Assembly (NCBI GenBank): GCA_023260735.1
Contig: JALQUL010000070.1
Span: 1 to 9,630, forward strand
Direction of reading: 5' to 3'
Length of the DNA: 9,630 bases
Origin: Limnohabitans sp.
GTDB taxonomy: Bacteria > Pseudomonadota > Gammaproteobacteria > Burkholderiales > Burkholderiaceae_C
Position 1 is the first letter of the stretch. Every line of letters starts with the position of its first letter. Both the position numbers and the translations under genes were made by a program. The notes below the pieces were generated by a model. It did no database searches and was not told the origin of the DNA. It worked only from the letters and a program-made list of their open reading frames with translations. Below are positions 1 through 7,097 of the stretch, one piece after another.

Positions 1-1055
1 TCACACAAAGGGCCAGCTACTACAGTGGCTACGGTAGTGGTGGCTGGTGTGCTAAAACTATCAAAGCCGTTCTCTAATTGTCCTGCAGCATTGATGGGTA
101 ACACCGTAATATCATGATGGCTGCCATACATAGAAGGGCGCACTAAATCGCTAAAGCCAGCGTCTACCATTATAAAATGTTGATGACCTTGATTTTTACT
201 GGCTCTTACTTCGCTTAATAACACTCCCGATTCGGCAACTAAATAACGACCCGGTTCGATTTCTAATTCAATAGGGTGATGAAACAACTCACTCACTCGT
301 TGGCGTGCAGCATTCCACAATTGAAAATAATGTTCGGTATCAATGGTGGCATCACCTTCTTGATAGGGAATAGACAACCCACCACCTGCAGAAATAGCGT
401 GTAAGTCTAAGCCGTTATTTTTAACTTGCACAGCCAGCTCTACCATAGCACCGCACACTTCTTGCAGGTGAGAGTAATCGACACCGGAACCAATATGCAT
501 ATGCAAACCGACCAAATGCAAGCCTAAATTTTTGATTTTTTCTAATGCCAATGGTAATTGTGAATGCCAAATTCCATGTTTGCTATGCTCGCCACCAGTA
601 TTGGTTTTATTGCTATGCCCATGTCCAAAGCCTGGGTTAATTCGCAGCCAAACGGGATGACCTTTTTTAACTGCAGCAATTTGATCCAGCATATCAATTG
701 AACCGCAATTAACCGCAATTCCTAAACTGGTGACACGCTCTAAGGTGGCGTGATCTAATAAGTCGGCGGTAAATACAATCGAATCGGGGGTGTGCGGAGT
801 CACTTCAAAGCCAGCGGCAATCGCTCGTTCGATTTCACCTAAAGAAACAGCATCGACCTTGACTCCATGGCTTTTCATGAGGCGTAACAAATGGGTATTA
901 GAGTTGGCTTTTTGGGCGAATCTTATCGTATCAAACGACTTTAAAGCTTGAATTTTTTGAACAATGGTGTTTGCGTCATACACCCATAATGGGCTAGAAA
1001 ATTGAGCTTTTAATTGCACCAAGGCTTGTGGGGTAAATGGAGTATTTGATTTCAT
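1..1055 (-). CDS. lysA: Diaminopimelate decarboxylase LysA (C-terminus cut by window edge)
   Basis: PLP-dependent enzyme that decarboxylates meso-diaminopimelate to L-lysine, the last step of lysine synthesis, in the cytosol. The visible 351 residues carry the hallmarks of fold-type III decarboxylases: the PLP lysine in RFAQKANSN (K49), HIGSG (187-191), the phosphate-binding loop GGGLSIPY (224-231) and EPGR (267-270). The reading ends at GPLC followed by GA, exactly where the family's CESGD motif should begin, so about 70 residues lie outside the window (E. coli LysA has 420). The ATG at 1055 is preceded in frame by a stop and no other start; the ribosome site is weak (AAGG very close to the ATG). 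Wording such as NPGFGHGH, TNTGGE and SKHGIW matches the E. coli type of LysA closely. It is divergent from lysR, its expected activator. Confidence 0.96.
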   Translation of the reverse strand, partial: MKSNTPFTPQALVQLKAQFSSPLWVYDANTIVQKIQALKSFDTIRFAQKANSNTHLLRLMKSHGVKVDAVSLGEIERAIAAGFEVTPHTPDSIVFTADLLDHATLERVTSLGIAVNCGSIDMLDQIAAVKKGHPVWLRINPGFGHGHSNKTNTGGEHSKHGIWHSQLPLALEKIKNLGLHLVGLHMHIGSGVDYSHLQEVCGAMVELAVQVKNNGLDLHAISAGGGLSIPYQEGDATIDTEHYFQLWNAARQRVSELFHHPIELEIEPGRYLVAESGVLLSEVRASKNQGHQHFIMVDAGFSDLVRPSMYGSHHDITVLPINAAGQLENGFDSFSTPATTTVATVVAGPLC

Positions 1056-1084
1056 ACCTTGATTGTCTAATACAAAATCTATTC

Positions 1085-1104
1085 AATCAATGCTATTATT
1101 GTTT
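1085..1104. promoter_or_regulatory. Candidate LysR operator in the lysA-lysR intergenic region
   Basis: An imperfect dyad, AATCAAT-6 nt-ATTGTTT (6 of 7 positions symmetric), lies near the middle of the 81-bp divergent region. LysR-type regulators usually bind such dyads between their own gene and the target gene, repressing themselves and activating the target. The dyad overlaps the likely lysR -10 element, which suits autorepression. The region is AT-rich, so a chance dyad is possible; the assignment is inferred from position. Confidence 0.4.
1091..1099 (+). promoter_or_regulatory. Likely lysR extended -10 promoter element
   Basis: TGCTATTAT reads as an extended -10 (TG-N-TATTAT, 5 of 6 to TATAAT). 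The -35 position with 17-bp spacing is poor (TACAAA), which extended -10 promoters tolerate. Transcription would start near 1106, about 30 nt before the lysR ATG at 1137. No equally good promoter was found for lysA on the minus strand, as expected for an activator-dependent gene. Confidence 0.4.
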
Positions 1105-1136
1105 AGTAACTATTCATTTTCGATATAGGTTAAATT

Positions 1137-2075
1137 ATGGCGGCTCCTTTGGCTTTGCATCATCGTCAAATTCAGATTTTTAGAACTATTATGTTGCATG
1201 GTAATTTAAGCCGTGCGGCACAAGCGAGTCAGACTTCACAGCCCACACTGAGCCGAGAATTAGCCCGTTTGGAGCAGGTATTGGGTTATAGCTTGTTCGA
1301 TAGGGTAAGAGGCAGGTTAAGACCAACGCTAAGAGCAATGGTCTTAATGCAAGAAGTAGAGCGGTCATTTGTGGGATTAGAGCAAATTGCCACCCGTGCG
1401 CAAGAGTTGCAATATTTAGTGAGTGGTCGCCTACGGGTGGCCTGTGTGCCTGCTTTAGCCCAAGCTTTATTGCCTAGTGCCTTAAAATTATTTTCAGCCA
1501 AAGCCCACCAAGCTCAAGTAAGTGTTTGCCCACAAGAGTCACCATGGTTAGAGCAAGCCATCGCACAGCAAAGTTTTGATTTGGCTTTAAGTGAGGCGCA
1601 ACAAGCCCCTATTGGTGTAAAGTTAAAACCTTTGTTCAAGGTCAATGAAGTGGTAGTGTTGCCTAGGCATCATTTTTTAAGCCGTCAATCGGTCATTCGG
1701 CCAGAAGATTTTGCTAGTCAGTCTTTTGTGAGTTTGGCTCCACAAGACCCTTATCGGCTTTTAATTGATCAAATGTTTCAGCAGCATCAAGTCGAGCGCT
1801 TTATGAATTATGAAACCGATAGTGCCGCTGCAGTGTGTGCCATGGTCAAGCAAGGCTTGGGCTTAGCTATTGTGAACCCTTTAACCGCCCTAGAATTGAC
1901 TAACCCAGAATTAGTGATTAAACCTTTAAGTGTAGAAATTGCTTATCAGATCAATTTATTGATTCCTGACTTATTAACACCCCATCCTTTGTTAAATAGT
2001 CTGATACAGTCTTTGGAACAAGCATCTTCTATTCTCATAAAAAAGATTTTGGTGTTTCCCCAAGATACCCCCTAA
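1137..2075 (+). CDS. lysR: LysR, transcriptional activator of lysA
   Basis: LysR-type transcription factor of 312 aa (E. coli LysR has 311). The N-terminal winged helix-turn-helix covers about residues 8-65: the segment GNLSRAAQASQTSQPTLSRELARLE is the HTH and DRVRGRLRPT follows in the wing, very like E. coli LysR (TSQPTVSRELARFE, ERVRGRLHPT). The substrate-binding domain (about 95-295) keeps CPQESP, DSAAAVCAMVKQGLG and VNPLTAL, all nearly identical to LysR as recalled, so this is the true LysR rather than a generic family member. It is divergent from lysA, its known target: LysR activates lysA when lysine is scarce, sensing diaminopimelate. A modest ribosome site (AGG at about 1126) precedes the ATG. 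It faces the yccF-family gene convergently across a 376-bp gap. Confidence 0.95.
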   Translation: MAAPLALHHRQIQIFRTIMLHGNLSRAAQASQTSQPTLSRELARLEQVLGYSLFDRVRGRLRPTLRAMVLMQEVERSFVGLEQIATRAQELQYLVSGRLRVACVPALAQALLPSALKLFSAKAHQAQVSVCPQESPWLEQAIAQQSFDLALSEAQQAPIGVKLKPLFKVNEVVVLPRHHFLSRQSVIRPEDFASQSFVSLAPQDPYRLLIDQMFQQHQVERFMNYETDSAAAVCAMVKQGLGLAIVNPLTALELTNPELVIKPLSVEIAYQINLLIPDLLTPHPLLNSLIQSLEQASSILIKKILVFPQDTP

Positions 2076-2451
2076 TTCTGTGGATAACTTTGGGGATAAA
2101 CACTTGAACAAGCTTGTAAACCCTCAGTCTATGGGGCTTTCATTAGATTGCTTAAAAATTCATCAAAATTAAAAAATATAATAATTTCAATGGCTTAACT
2201 TTTTTTTAGACAATATAGCAAGTAATCCTTATAAATCGTTAAATTTGTGGTAAGCAAATTTTCACTATAATTTTTTTGTGCATAAGTAAATCAAAATAAT
2301 TCATCCTAAGACTCATATTGTTAAAAAATCCGCTTAAAGCGTACTAATAAAAATTATGGCTAAGACTGATAAAAAAAGCCACAAAAGTGTCTTGAATGAG
2401 TAAAGAAAGACTTTTAAATGCTTGGTAAATGAATGAAGCTATTCATTTTTA
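2076..2451. other. AT-rich gene-free gap with three DnaA-box-like 9-mers
   Basis: No convincing gene lies in this 376-bp stretch between the convergent lysR and yccF-family genes. It opens with TGTGGATAA (2079-2087), the reverse complement of the DnaA box TTATCCACA, then TGGGGATAA (2091-2099, one mismatch), and later TGTGCATAA (2277-2285, fits TTATNCACA). Between them is a very AT-rich tract (about 2150-2280). A 10-bp palindrome ACAAGCTTGT lies at 2108-2117. A run of seven A's at 2371-2377 would give a U-run on the minus strand after a very short stem, a weak candidate for the end of the yccF transcript. A 15-codon reading frame at 2356-2403 has no ribosome site. Confidence 0.5.
2432..2450 (+). 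terminator. Weak hairpin plus T-run in the convergent lysR/yccF gap
   Basis: AATGAA-GCTA-TTCATT forms a perfect 6-bp stem with a 4-nt loop followed by TTTATT, placed to stop rightward transcripts before they enter the yccF-family gene. The stem is AT-rich and lies over 350 nt beyond lysR, so it would be a weak terminator at best. Confidence 0.22.
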
Positions 2452-2844
2452 TTAAATGTCTCTAAATGTTTGTCCGATTGGAGCGAATGAAATAGTAGCT
2501 AATTTAAGATGTTGTAAGCCAAATGGAATGCCAATAATAGTAATAAAACAAACTACTGCCGAAATTAAGTGACCAATTGCCAACCACCAACCTGCTAAAA
2601 CAAACCAAATAATATTACCCACAGTGCCTAAAGCACCAGTGCCAATATCAGATTGCCCATTGTGGCTTCTAGAAACTGGTTCTTTACCAAATGGGAAAAA
2701 TGAAAAGCTTCCAATTACGAAACAAGCTTTGCCCCAAGGAATACCAATAATCGAAATAAAGGCAATTAAACCCACCAAATACCAGCCTAACCCCATTAAA
2801 AAGCCACCAAAAATAAACCAAATAATATTACCGAGTGTGCGCAT
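2452..2844 (-). CDS. yccF: YccF-family inner membrane protein
   Basis: Small membrane protein of 130 aa with two copies of the YccF domain. The copies can be aligned by eye: GNIIWFIFGG...ISIIGIPWG...SFFPFG (residues 5-53) and GNIIWFVLAG...ITIIGIPFG...SFAPIG (76-124), joined by a polar linker (about 54-75). Each copy contains hydrophobic stretches long enough for membrane segments. Molecular function is unknown; YccF proteins are widespread inner membrane proteins. The ATG at 2844 has a good ribosome site (AAAGG, 5-6 nt spacing). It follows the YgjP-like gene on the same strand with a 65-bp gap, so cotranscription is possible. The E. coli protein is slightly longer (about 148 aa). Family call is confident; role is not known. 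Confidence 0.88.
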   Translation of the reverse strand: MRTLGNIIWFIFGGFLMGLGWYLVGLIAFISIIGIPWGKACFVIGSFSFFPFGKEPVSRSHNGQSDIGTGALGTVGNIIWFVLAGWWLAIGHLISAVVCFITIIGIPFGLQHLKLATISFAPIGQTFRDI

Positions 2845-2909
2845 AAATACCTTTCATGAAATAAACCATTATGTAGTAAACGATTATCGCTGCACAATAA
2901 AGATTGAAA

Positions 2910-3452
2910 TTAAATAGATTTCAACCAAAGATTTTTATTTGCTGTTAATGCATTATCTTGATAGGTCAAATAAAGTCTCAAATCAAGCTCATATTGGTGA
3001 TATAAAGGCTCCATATGGGTGCAGAGTTGATAAAAAGATTTGTCGTGTTCGCGCACTTTTATATGGGCTAGCTCGTGTACTACAATCATTTTTAAAAATT
3101 CAAGAGGGGTTTGTTTAAATAAGGAAGCTACTTTAATTTCTCTTTTCGCTTTAAGTTGATTGCCTTGCACCCTAGAAATAGTAGTGTGAGTACCTAAAGC
3201 GTGTTGAATAATTTTGAGTTGGCTGTCGTAAGCCACCTTAGATAATGGTGGGGCATTGCGCATAAATTCATTTTTTAATTCTTGTACATATTCAAATAAA
3301 GCCTTGTCACTATTGAAGGTATGGCTATTTTGATATTTGTTGAGTAACCATTTGCCTAATGCCTCTTGATTTAATAAGTCACGTACTTGATCTTGTAGGC
3401 TACTAGAATACGCATTTAAATAGGGGAGCGGTCTAGGTCGAGATAGGGTCAT
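2910..3452 (-). CDS. ygjP: YgjP-like metallopeptidase-fold protein (HELAH motif)
   Basis: Soluble 180-aa protein of the YgjP/DUF45 family. It carries the zinc-binding motif HELAH (residues 126-130) followed by REHDKSFYQLCTHMEP, so H126, H130 and probably H136 or H146 are the metal ligands and E127 the catalytic glutamate. It matches E. coli YgjP as recalled along most of its length (ALGTHT, SRVQGNQLKAKREIKVAS, MIVVHELAH, YHQYELDLRLYLT). The family has a WLM/SprT-like fold; E. coli YgjP has been annotated both as a putative metallopeptidase and as a UTP pyrophosphatase, so the substrate here is uncertain. The ATG at 3452 is preceded by an in-frame stop and no clear ribosome site. It lies 38 bp after thiQ on the same strand and could be read through from the thi operon, though a link to thiamine is not implied. 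Confidence 0.9.
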   Translation of the reverse strand: MTLSRPRPLPYLNAYSSSLQDQVRDLLNQEALGKWLLNKYQNSHTFNSDKALFEYVQELKNEFMRNAPPLSKVAYDSQLKIIQHALGTHTTISRVQGNQLKAKREIKVASLFKQTPLEFLKMIVVHELAHIKVREHDKSFYQLCTHMEPLYHQYELDLRLYLTYQDNALTANKNLWLKSI

Positions 3453-3490
3453 AAAAATTCAAAATATTTGTTTACTACAAAAGGCTGATT

Positions 3491-4156
3491 TTATTTTTCC
3501 CAAAGCAAATGTAACTGACCATTTTTTAATTGATAGGCTTTATGAGCAAGTGCTTTGGCTTCTAACGGATCATGTGTGACTAATATAGTGCTAATTTGAT
3601 GCGCTTGAATAGTATGGGCAAATTCTTGTCTGAGGCTTTCTTTTAAATCAAAATCTAAAGCAGAAAAAGGTTCGTCTAATAATAAAACCAAAGGTTGAGT
3701 AATTAAGGCTCTGGCAAGGGCGACTCTTTGTTGTTCGCCACCCGACAATAAAAGAGTGCTGCTTTTATAAAATTTTGCTAAACCAAAACGTTCTAGCATT
3801 TGTACAGCTAGTTCTCTTGCTTGGGCTTTTTTTATGCCTTTTTCAATAAGACCAAAGGCAACATTGTCTTGTACATTTAAATGAGGAAACAAAGCAAAAT
3901 CTTGAAACATCAAAGCAAAATGGCGTTGTTCGGGAGCGAGTTGACTAATGTCTTGGTGATTCCAAAATAGCTGGCCTTGTTCGGGTTTTTCTAGGCCTGC
4001 AATTATTTTTAGCAAGCTACTTTTACCGCAACCCGATGGGCCTAGAATAGCTACAATTTCTCCGTCTTCCACACGTAAATCAAGCTGATTTGCCAGAGTT
4101 AGAACTTGGCCATTTTTTTCTTGATAATGTTTGGAAATTTGACGTAATTCAAGCAT
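3491..4156 (-). CDS. thiQ: Thiamine ABC transporter, ATP-binding protein ThiQ
   Basis: ATPase of the thiamine/TPP importer, 221 aa, working at the inner face of the membrane. Motifs in order: Walker A GPSGCGKSS (39-47), Q-loop glutamine in MFQD (85), signature LSGGEQQR (137-144), Walker B VLLLDEP (157-163), D-loop SALD, and the switch histidine in VTHD (195). The start is placed at the ATG at 4156 (MLELRQISKHY), where ThiQ and its relatives begin; the frame is open to another ATG at 4195 that would add 13 unrelated residues. Neither start has a clear ribosome site. It is third in a thiB-thiP-thiQ order like that of E. coli. Alone, the protein could be an ATPase for iron or spermidine uptake; the operon and TPP riboswitch support thiamine. 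Confidence 0.88.
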   Translation of the reverse strand: MLELRQISKHYQEKNGQVLTLANQLDLRVEDGEIVAILGPSGCGKSSLLKIIAGLEKPEQGQLFWNHQDISQLAPEQRHFALMFQDFALFPHLNVQDNVAFGLIEKGIKKAQARELAVQMLERFGLAKFYKSSTLLLSGGEQQRVALARALITQPLVLLLDEPFSALDFDLKESLRQEFAHTIQAHQISTILVTHDPLEAKALAHKAYQLKNGQLHLLWEK

Positions 4157-4176
4157 AAAAAATATTGAGACTAGTG

Positions 4177-4193
4177 GGGGCGATATTTGCCCC
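4177..4193 (-). repeat. GC-rich hairpin between thiP and thiQ
   Basis: GGGGC-7 nt-GCCCC forms a perfect 5-bp GC stem in the 90-bp gap between the thiP stop and the chosen thiQ start, ending 20 nt before that start. There is no U-run directly after it, so it is not a standard terminator. It could stabilise an RNA end or tune thiQ expression relative to thiP; this is inference from position. Confidence 0.4.
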
Positions 4194-4246
4194 ATTTACA
4201 TTAAATAAGCGATCAAAAAAACAAGGTCTGTTGATTGAGCTAGGCT

Positions 4247-5890
4247 TTAAAGAGCCCGACTTTTTTTAGCATTGCCCTCAATTAATCGAAAAATCAATAA
4301 GGTTAATAATAGTAAAAAAGCAGCCAATAATAAGGCCGATTGCTTATTTCCACTGCCAGGGCGGCCTAAATATTGGTAAATTAAAGTACTAAGAGTGGTC
4401 CACTCTGGCCTAGATAAAAATAAACTAACTGCAAACTCACCCAGACAAGTGGCCATAGCAAAAGCCATGCCACGCCGAATTGCAGGGCTTAGTAAGGGCA
4501 AAACCACTCGAATAAAACTTCGCCATGGGCTGGCACCTAAAACTCTAGCCGCCTGTAAATAATGCCTGGGCAATTGTTGTAACCCTAAAAGCAGGGCTTG
4601 GGCAATAAACGGATAGGCAAACAAGGCATATGCAGAAACTAGCAAGCTCATTTGGTTGCTAAGCGTAGGGTAACTTAATAATAGTCCAAATCCAATCGTA
4701 ATAGAGGAGGCGATAAAGGGTAAATAAATGAGTCCACTCAATAGGGGCCAAATATAGGCGGCCATGCCATGACACAAACCTAAAAAAGTGGCCAACAACA
4801 AACCGGCAGTACTAAAAATCAAAGTGTTGATGAGTGCTTGCTGTACCTCAGAGTCTAATAATAATTGCCAAAATTGAGGCAGTGATGCAAGTAATTGAAA
4901 AAGTAACAGTACGATGGGAAGCAAGCATAAGAAACTAATCAGACCTGTTATTAAAAAGGCTATTATTTTTTCAGTAGGGTTCTGTAAATCAATAGCGGCA
5001 ATGGTATCGGCCTTTTGTGGTTTTAAAAATGAAGCTTGAAAATGCAACAACACAAATAATAAAGTACTTAATAAAATAAGACTAAAGATGGCCAAAATAC
5101 TGGCAGGCGCTAGCGCTAATTCATGAGCTACTAATGTGTAAATTTCAACTTCTAGTGTGGACCATTGTTGGCCTCCTAAAATCAGTGCTAAACCAAAACC
5201 ACTAAAACTATATAAAAACACCAAACACAGAGATTGCATCACAGCCGGAAAAATTGCGGGCCATTCTACCCGCCAAAAACATCGCCAAGCGGTGGCTCCT
5301 AGACTTCGGGCTGCATTCGATCGGCTCATGCTGCATTGTTCTAGAGCATAAATAACAGTTCGTAACACCACACTTAAATTAAAAAATAAATTTCCAATTA
5401 GTAATAAAACAGCGCCTTGTTGTTCTGCAGAAAAAATGCTTAACAACCATTTTTTACCTAAAAGCGACTCCGGACCCCACATCATTAATAAACCCATTGC
5501 TGCAACCAAGGTAGGTACTACAAAAGGCAGCATACTCAGTTGAATTAGTAGTTGTTTACCTTTAAATTGTCTTCTAGCCAAAATCCAAGCGGCTGGTAAA
5601 CCTAATACCAAGCAAAAAAAACAAGTGAGCAGAGCTTGTGTCAAAGTCCATACCACACGCCAACGTAAATAATCATCTTGTATCATCTCGTTGATTAAGC
5701 CAAGCCAGTGTGCAGATTGGGCTTGCATGAATAAACGACTGACGGGCCAAATTAGCATAAGCACTAAAAAAGCCAAAGGAATGAATGACCAGCCTTTTAC
5801 CATCAATCCAAGCCCATTCATCCAAGCCGATAAAGCTTTTGGATGGTGTGGTATTGGGCTAGAAGAGTGGAAAGGCTGGCCAGAACTCAT
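4247..5890 (-). CDS. thiP: Thiamine ABC transporter, fused permease ThiP
   Basis: Membrane component of the thiamine/TPP importer, 547 aa (E. coli ThiP has 536). Two permease units are fused in one chain, each with its EAA loop, the contact with the ATPase: ARSLGATAWRCFWRVEWP (194-211) and ARVLGASPWRSFIRVVLP (448-465). About a dozen hydrophobic segments are visible, beginning near residue 36. It starts 31 bp after the thiB stop and is followed by thiQ, the canonical order. The start at 5890 gives a polar tail of about 30 residues and has no recognisable ribosome site; internal ATGs at 5821 and 5803 (M24, M30) are alternatives that would begin nearer the first membrane segment. Iron-type (SfuB/FbpB) permeases share this fused layout; the riboswitch and neighbours decide for thiamine. 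Confidence 0.9.
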   Translation of the reverse strand: MSSGQPFHSSSPIPHHPKALSAWMNGLGLMVKGWSFIPLAFLVLMLIWPVSRLFMQAQSAHWLGLINEMIQDDYLRWRVVWTLTQALLTCFFCLVLGLPAAWILARRQFKGKQLLIQLSMLPFVVPTLVAAMGLLMMWGPESLLGKKWLLSIFSAEQQGAVLLLIGNLFFNLSVVLRTVIYALEQCSMSRSNAARSLGATAWRCFWRVEWPAIFPAVMQSLCLVFLYSFSGFGLALILGGQQWSTLEVEIYTLVAHELALAPASILAIFSLILLSTLLFVLLHFQASFLKPQKADTIAAIDLQNPTEKIIAFLITGLISFLCLLPIVLLLFQLLASLPQFWQLLLDSEVQQALINTLIFSTAGLLLATFLGLCHGMAAYIWPLLSGLIYLPFIASSITIGFGLLLSYPTLSNQMSLLVSAYALFAYPFIAQALLLGLQQLPRHYLQAARVLGASPWRSFIRVVLPLLSPAIRRGMAFAMATCLGEFAVSLFLSRPEWTTLSTLIYQYLGRPGSGNKQSALLLAAFLLLLTLLIFRLIEGNAKKSRAL

Positions 5891-5921
5891 AAAGAAAATA
5901 TTATCAATTTCAAATGGCGAA

Positions 5922-6998
5922 TTATTTCAATACCACTTTAGTCCAGCGTTGTAGCCAACTAGTGGATTGAACGATTAGTTCACTTTCTTTGGGATTGTCA
6001 AAATTACTTGGGGTTTGGGTGTGTTTCCAAGCATCAGCCACAGCGACGGATTTATCAATGGGTAGCATCCACATGCTAGTTTGCAAAGCTTCTTGCACCG
6101 GTTTAGAACGTAGCCATTCAATCCATTTACCAGCTAATTCGGCTTGACTGCCGCCTTTAATTAATGCGACGCCTTCTACTTGTTGAAATACACTGCCTTT
6201 TAAAAAGAGGTTTTGCGTCGGCGATTCATTGAGTTTTTCTTTGCTATAAAAAACTTCGGCCGCTGGGCTACTGGCATAACTCACAATAATAGGGTAGGGG
6301 CCGCCGTTTCTAGCAAAGTCAGTGTAATAGGCTTCACTCCAACCTTTACTTACTTTCATGCCGTTTTGACGCATTTTAGCCCACCATTCAAACGCTTGAT
6401 CTTCACCTAAACCCGCAATGGTGGCTAATAAAAAGCTATAACCTGTACTTGAAGTATTGGGGTTTTCTACCACTAACTTATTTTTATAAGCAGGTAAGGT
6501 TAAGTCGTGCAAGCTTTGTGGCATTGCTAATTTGAGTTTAGCAAAGGCTGCTTTATCTATATTTAAACTCACATACCCGTAATCAATAGGAATGATGGGT
6601 TTTGGTAGTTGCACCACACTTGCTTGGGTGGCGGCAGGTCCATTATAGGGGGTTAAAATATTGGCTTGAATGGCTTTTTGAGCCAAAGTATTGTCAATCC
6701 CGTACACCACATCGGCAATAGGATTGGCTTTAGTCAAAATGAGTTTATTTAACATTTCGCCCGCATCACCCCCTTTAGTAATTGCTAATTTGACTTTGTT
6801 TTCAGTTTCAAATTGAGCAATTAGTGGTTTTGGCAGAGAAAAAGAGCTGTGAACCATTACTCTTAAAGTAGCATTGGTTTGTGCAAAGCTTGTATGACTT
6901 ACAACAGAAAGACCAGTCAAAAGACCTATCGACACGGTTTTTTTAAGTGCCTTAGTTAAAGATTTTGAAACACGTAAAGAAGAAAAAGGTATAAACAT
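5922..6998 (-). CDS. thiB: Thiamine ABC transporter, periplasmic binding protein ThiB
   Basis: Binds thiamine and TPP in the periplasm and delivers them to ThiP. With the start at 6998 the product is 358 aa (E. coli ThiB has 327). A basic n-region (about 9-20), a hydrophobic core TVSIGLLTGLSVV and SFA-Q give a signal peptide probably cleaved after residue 39. The mature protein keeps ThiB landmarks: ADVVYGIDN (95-103), IDYGY (138-142), ENPNTSSTGYSFLL (178-191), KGWSEAYYTDF (218-228, whose tryptophan is in the thiamine site of E. coli ThiB) and WMLPI (310-314). The 6998 start is chosen because it has a strong ribosome site (AGGGG, 5-nt spacing). A further ATG at 7046 lies inside a stable predicted hairpin and lacks a ribosome site. 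First gene of the operon, under a TPP riboswitch. Confidence 0.93.
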   Translation of the reverse strand: MFIPFSSLRVSKSLTKALKKTVSIGLLTGLSVVSHTSFAQTNATLRVMVHSSFSLPKPLIAQFETENKVKLAITKGGDAGEMLNKLILTKANPIADVVYGIDNTLAQKAIQANILTPYNGPAATQASVVQLPKPIIPIDYGYVSLNIDKAAFAKLKLAMPQSLHDLTLPAYKNKLVVENPNTSSTGYSFLLATIAGLGEDQAFEWWAKMRQNGMKVSKGWSEAYYTDFARNGGPYPIIVSYASSPAAEVFYSKEKLNESPTQNLFLKGSVFQQVEGVALIKGGSQAELAGKWIEWLRSKPVQEALQTSMWMLPIDKSVAVADAWKHTQTPSNFDNPKESELIVQSTSWLQRWTKVVLK

Positions 6999-7003
6999 AA
7001 AAG

Positions 7004-7008
7004 CCCCT
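7004..7008 (-). promoter_or_regulatory. thiB ribosome binding site, decides the start
   Basis: AGGGG sits 5 nt before the ATG at 6998. It is the clearest ribosome site of the three thi genes and is preceded by a small stem-loop (TTGGTC/GGCCAA, 7012-7030). Its accessibility is probably what the upstream TPP riboswitch controls. Confidence 0.7.
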
Positions 7009-7035
7009 AAGTTGGCCAGCAGTGGACCAATGAGG

Positions 7036-7090
7036 CACAAAACCATTTACAAGATTTCAAGTCTGAGTTGAAATAGTATTTGGTTTTGCA
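7036..7090 (-). promoter_or_regulatory. Nested hairpin in thiB leader, candidate riboswitch expression platform
   Basis: Directly after the aptamer the transcript can fold CAAAACCA (7081-7088) with TGGTTTTG (7038-7045), a perfect 8-bp stem extendable by two G-U pairs. Inside it ATTTCAA (7068-7074) pairs perfectly with TTGAAAT (7054-7060) around a 7-nt loop. No U-run follows, so it is not an intrinsic terminator. It probably shapes the alternative folds between aptamer and ribosome site; the mechanism is inferred. Confidence 0.5.
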
Positions 7091-7097
7091 TCGCACG

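Noticed and set aside
1286..1501. Minus-strand open frame inside lysR, and similar frames at 2624-2917, 5157-5351, 5691-5954, 6213-6410 and 7781-8035
   Set aside because: All lie opposite well-supported genes, show no family features and are shadows of the coding strand.
2101..2140. Possible lysR terminator (palindrome ACAAGCTTGT and CCC/GGG pairing)
   Set aside because: Short stems without a following T-run.
2356..2403. 15-codon lysine-rich frame in the lysR/yccF gap
   Set aside because: No ribosome site, very short, and lysine-rich by virtue of the A-rich sequence.
4157..4195. thiQ start at the ATG at 4195
   Set aside because: The extra 13 residues are unlike ThiQ N-termini and are encoded by a GC hairpin; MLELRQI at 4156 is where the family begins. 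Neither has a good ribosome site, so some doubt remains.
6999..7046. thiB start at the ATG at 7046
   Set aside because: No ribosome site, it lies in a stable hairpin of the riboswitch leader, and the added residues spoil the signal peptide; the ATG at 6998 has AGGGG.
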